Notes under the pieces: generated by a model
What the model was told of the DNA's origin: nothing
Database searches by the model: none
The model's input: the letters and a program-made list of their open reading frames with translations, nothing else
Translations under genes and position numbers: made by a program
Shown: positions 28,249 to 37,249 of the stretch, piece by piece
Layout: every line of letters begins with the position of its first letter
Position numbering within the stretch: the first letter of the stretch is position 1
Source of the DNA: Haloterrigena sp. H1
GTDB lineage: Archaea > Halobacteriota > Halobacteria > Halobacteriales > Natrialbaceae
Reading direction: 5' to 3'
NCBI RefSeq assembly: GCF_005938085.1
Contig: NZ_SMZK01000001.1
Location: 1,488,001 to 1,552,000, forward strand
Length of the DNA stretch: 64,000 nt

Positions 28249-28608
28249 GTGCAACACGGAGGGTCCTCGAGTTCGGCAGCCGTCTTCCAGCTCCTTGCGG
28301 ACGACTACGCACGGCAGATTCTCATCGCCGCGGATCGAGGGCCGAAGACAGCGAAAGCGTTGAGCGAGGAATGTGACGCCTCGCTGACGACGATCTATCG
28401 TCGCGTCTCGCGGCTGCAGGAACACGGCCTGCTCGAGGAACGACACACCGTCGACGCGGACGGTGCCCACCGAAGCGAGTTCGAAACAGCACTCGAATCA
28501 CTGCACGTCGAGCTCGCCGACGGCGACCTCTCGCTGACGCTGGAGACGCGCGACGAACTCGCCGACAACTTCACGTCGCTCTGGGACGGGCTCCGGGGTG
28601 AGGACTGA
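28249..28608 (+). CDS. Winged-helix (ArsR/DUF7342-like) transcription regulator
   Basis: A 119-residue DNA-binding protein: VFQLLADDYARQILIAADRGPKTAKALSEECDASLTTIYRRVSRLQEHGLLEERH is a winged HTH, followed by a helical tail. GTG start at 28249. The stop overlaps the start of the following DUF7521 membrane gene (TGATG), a common pair in haloarchaea, so the regulator probably senses or controls a membrane-linked process. Target unknown. Confidence 0.85.
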   Translation: MQHGGSSSSAAVFQLLADDYARQILIAADRGPKTAKALSEECDASLTTIYRRVSRLQEHGLLEERHTVDADGAHRSEFETALESLHVELADGDLSLTLETRDELADNFTSLWDGLRGED

Positions 28609-28871
28609 TGGAAGCGCCGTTCGTCATCGCCAAACTGATCACGCTCGTGTTGAGTCTTCTCGTCGCGTATCTGGCCTATCACGGCTACCGCCGAAACGAC
28701 AACACGCCGATGCTGTACGTCGCCGTCGGCTTCGTGTTCATCGGCGCAGGGGCGATCTGTGAGGGACTGATCTACCTCGTGTTCGGGACGACGATCGTCT
28801 CAGCCGCGCTCGTGCAGGCGGCCGTCGTCTCGAGCGGGATGGTACTCATCCTCGCGTCGCTGACGAAGTAA
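28608..28871 (+). CDS. Three-helix membrane protein, DUF7521 family
   Basis: An 87-residue hydrophobic protein with three helices (LITLVLSLLVAYLAYHGY; PMLYVAVGFVFIGAGAICEGLIYLV; VSAALVQAAVVSSGMVLILASL). It belongs to the small DUF7521 proteins that accompany winged-HTH regulators. It is translationally coupled to that regulator. Function unknown; a sensor or receptor role is plausible. Confidence 0.8.
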   Translation: MEAPFVIAKLITLVLSLLVAYLAYHGYRRNDNTPMLYVAVGFVFIGAGAICEGLIYLVFGTTIVSAALVQAAVVSSGMVLILASLTK

Positions 28872-29096
28872 GCGGCCAAAACAGACTGTACTAGTGGTGT
28901 TTCAACCTTCAACTTGTAAGTATCAGCATCCGTGCAGTGGCAGATTTGAACTGTGAACTGACAGTGATGGAGTGCAAGACTTAGAGGATGGATGTAGAAA
29001 CCCGATGTCGTTTATTCCTACCGATCCGAGATAATTTAATCGATCTGTTGGCTGAGAACTGACCGTCTCCTCCGTTTCATAGCAGGCTAATCGAGA

Positions 29097-29456
29097 TTAC
29101 AACTCGAACGGTGGTTCGAGTTCGGGATCGGCTTCAATGATAGCCGACAGAGCAGGCTGCAATTCGTCGAACCGCTCTGTTGGCTCCACCAGTTCCCGGT
29201 CCGGATCGTACTCGACAACCGACACCGCTTCCAGCGCCGGAATGTGTTGGTGAACTAATGAGAGTCGAATCTGCGATAACTCGTCTCCAGAAACTGCCGA
29301 AACCGAGAGGTGATGATTGTGTTTGATAATCGTCTTCACGAGGTCGTTCAGCGTTAACGACCGTTGCTGGTTGGCGAAGAACGCAAGGACGGTACGACGG
29401 TGTCGATCTCGACACAGGTCGAGCACCGTATCGAATTCGATACTACGTTCACTCAT
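29097..29456 (-). CDS. DUF7344 winged-helix protein
   Basis: A 119-residue haloarchaeal HTH protein: FDTVLDLCRDRHRRTVLAFFANQQRSLTLNDLVKTIIKHNHH, then QIRLSLVHQHIPALEAVSVVEYDPDRELVEPTERFDEL, the DUF7344 pattern. Start ATG 29454-29456 fits a TATA-like CGTATTG about 34 bp upstream; ATG 29466-29468 is possible. A second DUF7344 protein is at 47326. Target unknown. Confidence 0.82.
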   Translation of the reverse strand: MSERSIEFDTVLDLCRDRHRRTVLAFFANQQRSLTLNDLVKTIIKHNHHLSVSAVSGDELSQIRLSLVHQHIPALEAVSVVEYDPDRELVEPTERFDELQPALSAIIEADPELEPPFEL

Positions 29457-29628
29457 GATACTATTCATAGCGAGACCCGCTCGCTGTTCGTATTGGGACC
29501 ACCCTCCCGACTGGACGCGGCCTCGATGGGGGAACTGCGGCGGGATACTGACATTGGAAAGGTGTAGAGACCCGTTTAAAGAAAGCGTATCCATAGTCTC
29601 AACAATTCTTTTAAAACGGCTCGGTGGA

Positions 29629-30288
29629 TCACTCGAAGTCCGTCGCGCTCGACAGCAACGCCTCGCTGAGGACCTGTTTCGTTCCTCGACGAATCCGATC
29701 CGACATGGCCTGTTGAGAGACGTCGAGTTCGTCGGCGAGTTCGTCCAAGCTCACTTGACTCGGCGTATCGAAGTACCCCCTCCGAAGCCCCACGAGGAGT
29801 GCCTCACGCTGTTCCTGAGAGAGGCCGAACCGCTTGACGGTCTCAGTTCGGTCGGTTTCCGTATACGTTCGAACGATGTGGATCGCTATTCCGCGGTCGG
29901 TACAGTAGTTGTGGAACCGTGAGAGTGCATCGTGGTCGGGGAATCGGAGTCGGAAATACCACCTGTCATCAGCATGCCCTTCTAAAATCGTCCCATCTGC
30001 CTCCGTGATTCCCCGGATGAGGTCGTTGTGTTGCCCGTGCCATCGAACGCGATAGAGCGTGCTATCCGCCACTTTGTCGAGTGCGAGAATTTCGTCGACG
30101 GACTCGTGCGCAGTCACGTTTTCTTCGAAGGCCTCGAAATCGTCTCCCCTTACCCACAGGAAGGGCACGGTGGAGTTACCTGTTGGGACGATCCGTTCGA
30201 GTTCGATGTGCATGTGAGGCGGCCCAGACAGGACTTCCCCGAGCGTGAACGCGTCGTTCTCAATTGTGAATTCGAGAATAACGCTCAT
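29629..30288 (-). CDS. Bacterio-opsin-activator-type HTH regulator
   Basis: A 219-residue regulator starting MSVILEFTIENDAFTLGEVL. The N-terminal 150 residues are the BAT-type GAF-like/HTH-associated region, and the C-terminus is an HTH_10 domain (LSQEQREALLVGLRRGYFDTPSQVSLDELADELDVSQQAMSDRIRRGTKQVL). ATG 30286-30288 is chosen because family members begin this way. It lies upstream, on the same strand, of the DUF7344 gene, and downstream of a TSUP transporter; target unknown. Confidence 0.9.
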   Translation of the reverse strand: MSVILEFTIENDAFTLGEVLSGPPHMHIELERIVPTGNSTVPFLWVRGDDFEAFEENVTAHESVDEILALDKVADSTLYRVRWHGQHNDLIRGITEADGTILEGHADDRWYFRLRFPDHDALSRFHNYCTDRGIAIHIVRTYTETDRTETVKRFGLSQEQREALLVGLRRGYFDTPSQVSLDELADELDVSQQAMSDRIRRGTKQVLSEALLSSATDFE

Positions 30289-30505
30289 ACAGTGACTGCA
30301 GGTGGCTGGAAGGGTAGAGGTTGGCCCTGATTGTACCAATTGCTATCGGAGAGCGCTCTGTACTGGTCACTCCGTAGCTCTGATAGCTGGATGAGTGGTT
30401 GTGCTGCATTCGCGCTGTGTCTCTTGCAGGGCTTCAGAAAAATGAGTTTGAACTGGCAGTTTGATCGTAGAACGATGTACTCACACGTTCACGGTTGAAG
30501 CTACA

Positions 30506-31429
30506 CTAGAAGAACAGCGCCGGCACGGTGTTCCGGAAGATGTTGAGCGAGATAATAAACAGGAGCCCGACGACGAACCAGTTGAACCGCTGTTCGTCGA
30601 TCTCGAGGCGCCGGAGATACGTTCCCACCAGCAGGCCGACGATGGTGACGACCGCGATCACCGAGCCGAGCCAGAGCCGGTAGGTCGTCATGAGGTCGGT
30701 AAACAGCGTCATCTGGATGATCCGGACAGTAAAGATCGTTCCGAGCACCATTGAGAGCCCGCCGATGTAGCGTTCGGTGTCACGCTCGAAGGTGTGGAAG
30801 TACGCCGGCAGCAGCGGCCCGAGGTTCGCGATCGCGAGCAGGAACCCTTCGAGGAAGCCGGCGGAGCCGAGCGCGATCGGGTGGTGGGCCTCCTCGACCG
30901 TGACGAAGTTCTGGACCACCTGAAAGGCAACGTAGCCGAGGATGACGAGGCCGATGACGAAGGGGACGATCGGCCCGGCGCTAAACGCCGCCAGGGCCGC
31001 GACGCCGATGACGCTCCCGACGACGGCAAGGGCAAGCAGTGGCCACTCCTCGCGGACGAATTCCCGTCCCGTATCGGTTTCGCCGACCTGGTACATGTTG
31101 AGCATCCACGGCGGAATCGCGAGGACGACGACGGCAAACGTCGGGTCGATGACCGACGCGAAGATCGGCGTCGTGATCAGCGAGTAGCCAAAGCCGATCA
31201 TCCCTTTGACGACGCCGGCGACGATCGCGACCCCGACGAACAGGGCAAGCAACTCGACCGAGAGGTCGGACTGAACGCCTTTCCCGATGTGCTCGAGGCC
31301 CGGGAAGAAAACGATCGACGCGACGATAACGGCGAGCGTTGCGGCGACCATCATCACCTCCCGATACCGAAGCTGGGAGACGTTCGTGAGGAACTGTTCG
31401 AGATCGTTCGTAGATTCGGGTACGCTCAT
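30506..31429 (-). CDS. TSUP-family (TauE/SafE) anion exporter, paralogue 1
   Basis: A 307-residue membrane protein with eight or nine helices. The TSUP pattern GVVKGMIGFGYSLITTPIFASVIDP (first half) and GFLEGFLLAIANLGPLLPAYF (second half) are seen. The family moves sulfite, sulfoacetate, taurine-derived or similar anions out of the cell. Its location beside HTH and sulfur genes points to sulfite/thiosulfate efflux. Differs clearly from the second TSUP protein at 32187. Confidence 0.88.
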   Translation of the reverse strand: MSVPESTNDLEQFLTNVSQLRYREVMMVAATLAVIVASIVFFPGLEHIGKGVQSDLSVELLALFVGVAIVAGVVKGMIGFGYSLITTPIFASVIDPTFAVVVLAIPPWMLNMYQVGETDTGREFVREEWPLLALAVVGSVIGVAALAAFSAGPIVPFVIGLVILGYVAFQVVQNFVTVEEAHHPIALGSAGFLEGFLLAIANLGPLLPAYFHTFERDTERYIGGLSMVLGTIFTVRIIQMTLFTDLMTTYRLWLGSVIAVVTIVGLLVGTYLRRLEIDEQRFNWFVVGLLFIISLNIFRNTVPALFF

Positions 31430-31705
31430 AGCAGGTGGGGTGGATAGTGAAGCCGACGGAGAGACGGCGTATCAGGTCTATACAGCCCCGACCTGTATTT
31501 GACTGTCCGCCTCGGCGAGAGCTACAGCGACCCGAGTTACCGCGAACGCAGCGAAGTCACTGAAAGACGCCCCTCGAGTGTCCGTACGCGCCGTTCTCCC
31601 GGAGCGGCGCTGTCATAGGTTGTGGTGATATTTTCCGGTAGAAACGATCGGGGAGGGGAGAACGGAGAAGGGAGATGTCGACGGGAGAAGTTCGGCGGGC
31701 CGGCG
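31430..31705. other. Spacer between TSUP gene and HTH gene
   Basis: A 276-bp stretch with no gene. The minus-strand TSUP promoter should lie just above 31429; I see no clear TATA box. Confidence 0.4.
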
Positions 31706-32116
31706 TTAGCCTTCGATCTCGGCGGGCGCAGTCGTCTCGGTCTGCTGCTCGTATTTGTTCTCGAACTCCTGGATGAGTTGGCCCATCTTGGCGTACCAGT
31801 CGTTTAACATCCGCTGCATGCTGTCGGCGATCTTCGACGGATCGGTCGGGAAGTACACGTGGTAGTACCCGCCTTGGTCGTAGTTGACCTGATCTTTCTG
31901 AATGAACCCCGTCTGCAGCAGCCGCTGGACGGCCCGGTAGGCGGTCGAGCGCTCGCGGTCGACGGCGTCGGCGATTTCATCGACGGTCATCGGCTCATCG
32001 GCAGCGACGAGCGCCCGGAAGCACTCCTTGTCGAGGTGCTTGAGGCCGTGGAAGCACTCGAGGAGTCCTTCACACTGCATATCTTGCTGGAGTTGTTCGG
32101 ACATCGAATCCGGCAT
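31706..32116 (-). CDS. HTH regulator of the sulfur island, paralogue 1
   Basis: A 136-residue TrmB-like winged-HTH protein: LLECFHGLKHLDKECFRALVAADEPMTVDEIADAVDRERSTAYRAVQRLLQTGFIQKDQ, then YYHVYFPTDPSKIADSMQRMLNDWYAKMGQLIQEFENKY. A paralogue of equal length lies at 55372. Cys in QCEGLLEC (also in the paralogue as QCIDLLEC) could be a thiol sensor. ATG 32114-32116 is chosen since it aligns with the paralogue start and is about 33 bp from TATA-like CTTTTAACT. Flanked by two TSUP transporter genes on the same strand. Confidence 0.88.
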   Translation of the reverse strand: MPDSMSEQLQQDMQCEGLLECFHGLKHLDKECFRALVAADEPMTVDEIADAVDRERSTAYRAVQRLLQTGFIQKDQVNYDQGGYYHVYFPTDPSKIADSMQRMLNDWYAKMGQLIQEFENKYEQQTETTAPAEIEG

Positions 32117-32186
32117 TGTAATCACGCCCGTGTAGGCGGCGCGCAGTTAAAAGACTTGTGTAGAAACCATACAATCCTGTGACTGC

Positions 32187-33218
32187 CTAGTCAGCAGTCG
32201 GCGGCGACACGTCCGTGCCCTCACGGAGCACGGTGACGCCGCTGTAGACGACGGCCCCGCTGACGAGCAGCGCGGCTCCGAGAATGATCGCCAGGCTCAC
32301 CACGTCGAGGACGGGCATCTCGAGGAGCCCGCCGATCTCTCGCACCGCGACGGCGATCGCACCGAGCAACAGCATGACCCCGAAGTAGACCTTGATGTCC
32401 TCTTCGTTGACGAGGTTGGTCGCGGCTGCGCCGACGCGGGCACCGAGTGCGCTCCCGGCCAGCAGCGGGACGACGATGCCGAGGTTGACGGCACCGGACT
32501 GGGCGTAGAGGAAGCTCCCGATCCCGCCCGAGAAGACGATCTCGAAGAGGTCAGTCCCGACTGCGACCGGGACGGGCACGCCGATCAGGTAGAACAGCGC
32601 GGGCATGCGGATGAAGCCGCCACCGACGCCGAGGAAGCCCGACAGCACCCCCGTCGCGAACGCCACAGCCAGCACCATCCACAGCGAGACCCTGAACCCA
32701 CCGCGGATCGAGATCATCGGCGGCACGTTGTACGACTGGATCTTCTGGGCAATCTCGGGAATTTCCTCGTCCTCGAGATCGGCGTCCTCGTCGACGTCGT
32801 GGTCGATGCCGCCACCACTGCCTTTCATCGCTTCGTAGGTGACGAAGACACCGATCCCACCGAGCAACAGCACGTACGCGACGCTGACCACGGAGCCGGC
32901 CAGCCCGATGTGCTGTAAGTACTCGAGGCCGATCTTCCCGACTTCGATGCCGGCGGTCGTCCCGGCGATCATCAAGACGCCGAGTTTGTAGTCGACCTGC
33001 CCGAGGTCACGGTGTTTGAGCGTCGCGATCACGGAGGTCCCGAAGACGAAGGCCAGACCGGACCCGACCGCGACGTTCGCGTCGTAGCCCATCACCAGCA
33101 GTGCGGGCGTCACGAGGAACGACCCGCCCATCCCGAAGAATCCGAACAGGATCCCGATGAGCAGACCGAATCCGACGAACATCACGATCAGCGCCAGGCT
33201 CATTCCAAGTATTTCCAT
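32187..33218 (-). CDS. TSUP-family (TauE/SafE) anion exporter, paralogue 2
   Basis: A 343-residue membrane protein with TSUP repeats: GLLIGILFGFFGMGGSFLVTPALLVMGYDANVAVGSGLAFVFGTS and ATGVLSGFLGVGGGFIRMPALFYLIGVPVPVAVGTDLFEI. A hydrophilic acidic loop (GGGIDHDVDEDADLEDEEIPEIAQ) separates the halves. Likely exports sulfite or related anions. The upstream micro-gene (DUF7512) ends two bases before this start, so both form one operon with the promoter above 33440. Confidence 0.9.
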   Translation of the reverse strand: MEILGMSLALIVMFVGFGLLIGILFGFFGMGGSFLVTPALLVMGYDANVAVGSGLAFVFGTSVIATLKHRDLGQVDYKLGVLMIAGTTAGIEVGKIGLEYLQHIGLAGSVVSVAYVLLLGGIGVFVTYEAMKGSGGGIDHDVDEDADLEDEEIPEIAQKIQSYNVPPMISIRGGFRVSLWMVLAVAFATGVLSGFLGVGGGFIRMPALFYLIGVPVPVAVGTDLFEIVFSGGIGSFLYAQSGAVNLGIVVPLLAGSALGARVGAAATNLVNEEDIKVYFGVMLLLGAIAVAVREIGGLLEMPVLDVVSLAIILGAALLVSGAVVYSGVTVLREGTDVSPPTAD

Positions 33219-33220
33219 TG

Positions 33221-33370
33221 TTAGTTGTTCTTAATGCGATTGACCACTGGTTCTCCGAGCAACTCTTCCACTACGCCGTAGCCGATATACAGGACGATGG
33301 CCTCGAGGAGCACAGCCCCGATAAGCATGCCAGCGTCTACCGATGCGGTCAGACTTCCCCCACCGATCAT
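33221..33370 (-). CDS. DUF7512-type single-helix micro-protein
   Basis: A 49-residue protein, too short for most gene finders: MIGGGSLTASVDAGMLIGAV, then LLEAIVLYIGYGVVEELLGE and PVVNRIKNN. One helix, followed by a polar tail. This pattern (LxEAIxLYxGYG) matches the DUF7512 family that accompanies TSUP transporters in haloarchaea. ATG 33368-33370 is the only Met after the in-frame stop upstream. Two bases separate its stop from the TSUP start. Probably a small partner of the transporter; that is inference. Confidence 0.8.
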   Translation of the reverse strand: MIGGGSLTASVDAGMLIGAVLLEAIVLYIGYGVVEELLGEPVVNRIKNN

Positions 33371-33738
33371 TGCGTCCCACCAACTATCGTGTGCAGTTGT
33401 GTGTCCATCATGGTTTTCTCTTCAATAGTCTCTAATCGGATGCTGGTATTAACAGTTTTGGAAATAGCGCACAATATTACTGCAGCTGATCACACGGCTA
33501 TCCAACCGAAATATATGCGTAAGTTATAGGGATATGGCGGTCCAAAGCCCCTCGTTGATCGACCGCAATCGAACGGCTTACACGGTCGTGCGCGGATTTT
33601 ATCGCGCTAAAGAAATTCATTACTCGGGGACAATCAGTGGGGATCTTCCGCTGCTATCGAACCGAATAGCACCGACTGATGTTCATCGGTTCTGAACTAT
33701 ACAAACAATATTATACGACGATCGCATCCGTTCGAGAC
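33371..33738. promoter_or_regulatory. Divergent promoter region between the TSUP operon and the stress-protein gene
   Basis: Minus strand: TATTGTGC-GCTATT (33476-33463) resembles the TATTG-N2-CAATA element, and lies about 10 bp ahead of a TATA-like TGTTAATACC (33454-33445); the leader of the DUF7512-TSUP operon would then be about 50 bases. Plus strand: TATTATACG (33709-33717) is the TATA box about 26 bp before ATG 33739. The rest is moderately AT-rich with no gene. Confidence 0.45.
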
Positions 33739-34590
33739 ATGCGAGCGCTCTATGCGACCGATCTCTCGGCAGCCAGTGAAGCGGCGATCGAGAACGAAAC
33801 CTGCCTCGAGTGCCTCGAGCGAATCGGCATCGACACGATCCATCTCGTCACCGTCGTCCCCTCGAACGTCCACGCCGGGATGCCAGGCATGGACCTCGAA
33901 GGCCGTCGTCAGCGTGCGCTCGATCGGTATCAGTCGGTGATGGAGGACGCGGGCTTCGAGGTTGACACGCACGTCGTCCGTGGGACGCCCCATCGTCGCA
34001 TCAACGGGATCGCCGGCGCTGTCGAAGCCGATCTGACGATCGCCGGCTCGCGTGGGAAGAGCCCGCTCGAGAACCGCGTCATCGGATCGACGACGCGGAA
34101 TCTCGCGCGGACGACCGTGGTACCACTACTCATTACGCGTATCGAGCGCGAGACCGACGAACCCGACCTCCGGCGTGAGCACCTCTTTCGGCGAACCCTC
34201 TATGCGACCGACTTCTCCGACAACGCCGAGCGCGCGTTCGAGGCGTTCTCGACGCTTCGCCACGCCACTCAGTCGGCGCGGCTCGTCCACGTCCAGTCGC
34301 CGAAAGACGCCGGCACGACGGGAGACGACGGCGACGAACCGAGCACACGGCTAGACGAACTCACAGCCCAACTCGAGGAGTGGGACATCGAGACCGAGAT
34401 CGACGTTCGGCAGGGTGATCCGGCCGACGAGATCATCGCGGCCGAAGCCGAGTTCGACGCGACGACGATCCTGCTTGGCTCGCGCGGTCGAAGCCGACTC
34501 CGCCGCCTGTTGCTCGGCAGCGTCTCTGAGTCGGTCATCACGCGCGCTGCGGGGAACGTTTACCTCGTGCCGCCACCTCGGTCGGCGTAA
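33739..34590 (+). CDS. Universal stress protein, two UspA domains
   Basis: A 283-residue tandem UspA protein. Each half starts with a beta-strand and Asp (MRALYATDLSAASEAAIE; RTLYATDFSDNAERAFE) and ends with the ATP-binding GxxGxxxxxxxxxGS: GSRGKSPLENRVIGSTTRNL (about 102) and GSRGRSRLRRLLLGSVSESV (about 247). ATG 33739 is chosen over an upstream Met because the TATA box at 33709-33717 would place the first one before the transcript. Stress or nucleotide-sensing protein, next to sulfur transporters. Ends 102 bp from the convergent acyltransferase gene. Confidence 0.92.
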   Translation: MRALYATDLSAASEAAIENETCLECLERIGIDTIHLVTVVPSNVHAGMPGMDLEGRRQRALDRYQSVMEDAGFEVDTHVVRGTPHRRINGIAGAVEADLTIAGSRGKSPLENRVIGSTTRNLARTTVVPLLITRIERETDEPDLRREHLFRRTLYATDFSDNAERAFEAFSTLRHATQSARLVHVQSPKDAGTTGDDGDEPSTRLDELTAQLEEWDIETEIDVRQGDPADEIIAAEAEFDATTILLGSRGRSRLRRLLLGSVSESVITRAAGNVYLVPPPRSA

Positions 34591-34691
34591 TAGTAGCTAG
34601 GTGCGCGTTTTCTTTGCGCGGAATCGGGGGAGAGAAATGTATTATGGGAGTTGAGCGGGATGTAGTGTCTTGGCTCTCGTCGAGAGGTTGC

Positions 34692-35483
34692 TCAGTCGGC
34701 GGACACGGCATCTAGACCGGTGCCGGCTTCCAGATGTGCGCCGAGGCGCTGGACGAACCGCGTGGCTGGGGCTCCGTCCACGACGTCATGGTCGAAGGTG
34801 ACGGTGAGGCTCAGATACTCCCGAGACTGGAGTTCGCCATCGATCAGACGTGGTTTGGTTCCGATGCCGCCGACAGTGAGCTGGAGAGTGTAGTTCGTGG
34901 GACTGATGGCCCACCCGTTTCCGGTGCCGAACATACCGACAGAGGTGACAGCGACGGTGCCGGCGAGCTGTTTCCACCGTGAGGGGAACCATTGCGGGAG
35001 GCGCCAGATTTGTCTGCGGATGACTCCGGGAAAGCGGCGGGCGAGCTTGGCGATGCCAGCCTCGGGGCGGTTCGAAGTGTCCGTCTGGACGCGTCGGATT
35101 TCGTCATGAATTGACCGGACCGTCCGCTGATTCGCTGCCCGGATGACGTGTGGAACACCGATTCGCTCGCCGTCAACTTCCCGTTCGATGAGGACATTGA
35201 CATCCACGTCCTCGAACTCGTAGATCCGTCCCCGCCAATCATGATATCGGTGGACTTGCGGCTGTTCCTCCACGGTAGCTGCCAAACAGGAGATGATGAA
35301 GGCTGTAAACGAGAGGTCCGTTCCGGTCTCTTCCTCGATCGACCGGATCTGCTCCCTGGCGTCGGTGACGTCGATTTCGACGAGCCCGTGGACGTTGCTC
35401 CGGTGTCCCGCCATCTGCATATAATCCACTGTCAACTGCTTTTGGGGAGACACGCGATCGATTTCGGGGCCTCGGCTGCTCAT
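34692..35483 (-). CDS. Stand-alone E2-type acyltransferase (2-oxoacid dehydrogenase family, no lipoyl domain)
   Basis: A 263-residue catalytic domain of the dihydrolipoamide acyltransferase family without lipoyl or E1/E3-binding domains. Seen: SSRGPEIDRVSPQKQLTVDYMQMAGHRSNVHGLVEIDVTD, FTAFIISCLAATVEEQPQVHRY, and the active site LTVTFDHDVVDGAPATRFVQRL (His and Asp of HxxxDG). Normal E2 proteins are about 400-550 residues. ATG 35481-35483 is chosen because the longer frame is Arg-rich noise, and a TATA-like AATTTAGTT (35512-35504) lies about 26 bp upstream. Role inside a sulfur cluster is unclear; it may acylate CoA-linked or small-thiol substrates. Confidence 0.88.
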   Translation of the reverse strand: MSSRGPEIDRVSPQKQLTVDYMQMAGHRSNVHGLVEIDVTDAREQIRSIEEETGTDLSFTAFIISCLAATVEEQPQVHRYHDWRGRIYEFEDVDVNVLIEREVDGERIGVPHVIRAANQRTVRSIHDEIRRVQTDTSNRPEAGIAKLARRFPGVIRRQIWRLPQWFPSRWKQLAGTVAVTSVGMFGTGNGWAISPTNYTLQLTVGGIGTKPRLIDGELQSREYLSLTVTFDHDVVDGAPATRFVQRLGAHLEAGTGLDAVSAD

Positions 35484-35587
35484 AGACTCACATGCACAGC
35501 GTGAACTAAATTCGTACGCACCGACCAAGGTTATCGTCCGCGGCGATACTCTATTGAACCAACGAGGACGCAAAGGGCAGTACCTGG

Positions 35588-36769
35588 CTACGCCATCGGG
35601 AACACGACGACCACGCCGTAGCCGAGCACGAACGCGAGCGCGAACGACGCGATCCACGCGCCGATCGTCATCGAGATCTTCCGCGGGCTGATCGCGTCCC
35701 TGCCACCGACCGCCGCGCCGCTGCCGATGATCGCGCTGACGACGATCTCGTTGAACGAGACTGGGACGCCAAGCAAGATCGCGACCTGCGCGATGAGAAA
35801 CGACGGGACGAGCGCCGCGATCGAGCGACGCGGCCCCAGCGACGAGTAATCCTGTGCCAGCGACTTGATCATGCGTGGCGCACCGGTCCACGAACCGACG
35901 AGGATCCCGGCCCCACCACCGACGAGGATGGCCATCGTCGAGATCATCTCGAGGTCGTCGAGTAAGGGCAACAAGGGCCCGACTGCGAGCCCGACCTGGC
36001 TGCCGCCGGCCGAGAACGCGACGAGCGAGCCGAGCGTCAACAGCACCCGCCTGAGCCCGCCGGTCATGTCCCGCCGGATGTCCCAGTAGACGAGCCCTGC
36101 AATCGCGAGCGCCACCGCCAGCGAGAATCCGACCACGGCAGTGCCGGACTCGAGCCCGGTGAGTCGCTGGAGGGTGCCCGAAACGGTGCCGGCCGATCCG
36201 GCAGGGCCGAGAAACGAAAACGTGACGTTCGCGAGGACGCCGCCGACGAGACCTGCAAGCACCGCGACGCTGATTCGCTCGGGGACGTCAGGTCGTGGCA
36301 ACACGCTCGCGATCACGTACGCGATGCCGCCGCCGACGAACGGCGTCAGCACCCAGACGGCCCCGATCTGCTGGTACTTCGCCCAGACTGGCGTCCCGCC
36401 GAGCGCGAGTCCGACGCCGATCACCGAACCGGTCACGGTAAACGCTGTCGCGATCGGATAGCCGGTTCGAATGCCGATAGCCATGAGGCCGGCACCGATC
36501 AGTAAGACGGCGATCACGCCGGCAGCCGGCAGGCTGACACCGCCGATCAGTCCGCGACCGATCGCCTCCGAGACGTTTGCACCTTGCGTGACGGCCCCGG
36601 CGAAACCGAAAATGCCGACGATGAACGCGGCCCGCATCGTCGAGATGGCGTTGGCACCGACGGCGGGCGCGAAGGGTGTCGCACCGCTCGAGCCGGCGCC
36701 GATGACCCACGCCATAAACAGACTCGCGAACCCGGCGGTGACGAACAGCAAAACGAGAGTAAGGTCCAT
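35588..36769 (-). CDS. PiT-family anion permease (phosphate, or sulfate as in CysP)
   Basis: A 393-residue membrane protein of the PiT family: FMAWVIGAGSSGATPFAPAVGANAISTMRAAFI with the GxNA-type motif, a second half with LVAFSAGGSQVGLAVGPLLPLLDD and SAIIGSGAAVGG. PiT proteins usually move phosphate with Na+ or H+, but Bacillus CysP is a PiT-type sulfate permease. Its gene is the fourth of an apparent operon (rhodanese-MBL, two YeeE/YedE, PiT; 21 bp gap), so I favour a sulfur oxyanion. Confidence 0.88.
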   Translation of the reverse strand: MDLTLVLLFVTAGFASLFMAWVIGAGSSGATPFAPAVGANAISTMRAAFIVGIFGFAGAVTQGANVSEAIGRGLIGGVSLPAAGVIAVLLIGAGLMAIGIRTGYPIATAFTVTGSVIGVGLALGGTPVWAKYQQIGAVWVLTPFVGGGIAYVIASVLPRPDVPERISVAVLAGLVGGVLANVTFSFLGPAGSAGTVSGTLQRLTGLESGTAVVGFSLAVALAIAGLVYWDIRRDMTGGLRRVLLTLGSLVAFSAGGSQVGLAVGPLLPLLDDLEMISTMAILVGGGAGILVGSWTGAPRMIKSLAQDYSSLGPRRSIAALVPSFLIAQVAILLGVPVSFNEIVVSAIIGSGAAVGGRDAISPRKISMTIGAWIASFALAFVLGYGVVVVFPMA

Positions 36770-36790
36770 TAGCGGATCGAAAAGAGCGGT

Positions 36791-37249
36791 TTAGTCCGCA
36801 CCTGCAGTCACGGAGTCAGCACCGGCGGCATGGCTTCGCCACCGACCTTGGAGGTACGCGCCGAGGAACATCCCGGCGAGCGCCCAGAGGATGGTGACGT
36901 TGCCAATGCCGAGGCTGGCGTAGGCGGCTCCCGGACAAATGCCCGAGAGCCCCCAGCCGACGCCGAAGATCGATCCGCCGATCAGGACGTTCCGATCGAA
37001 CGACTTCAGCCGGCGTTCGAACTGGTCGCCGGTCAGCGGTGCCCGACCGAGCAGCCGTGGGGCGAGGAAGAACGTCACCCCGGTGACGATCGCGGCGCCG
37101 AACATCACGAACACCAGTCCGAAGTCGTCGAATTGGAGGAAGTTCAGCACCACTTCCGGGCGGGCCATGTGGCTGAATCCGAGTCCGAAGCCGAAGATCA
37201 GGCCGCCGACTAGGATCAGCGGCATGAAGAGGGGATGACGGTCCGCCAT
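36791..37249 (-). CDS. YeeE/YedE half-transporter 2 (sulfur-compound transport)
   Basis: A 152-residue membrane protein, MADRHPLFMPLILVGGLIFGFGLGFSHMARPEVVLNFLQF, then FGVGWGLSGICPGAAYASLG with the essential-type Cys in GICPG. YeeE/YedE proteins (TsuA is the thiosulfate transporter) normally are about 350 residues; here the two halves are separate genes. Start ATG 37247-37249 overlaps the TAA of the first half by one base, so the two are translationally coupled. Confidence 0.9.
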   Translation of the reverse strand: MADRHPLFMPLILVGGLIFGFGLGFSHMARPEVVLNFLQFDDFGLVFVMFGAAIVTGVTFFLAPRLLGRAPLTGDQFERRLKSFDRNVLIGGSIFGVGWGLSGICPGAAYASLGIGNVTILWALAGMFLGAYLQGRWRSHAAGADSVTAGAD

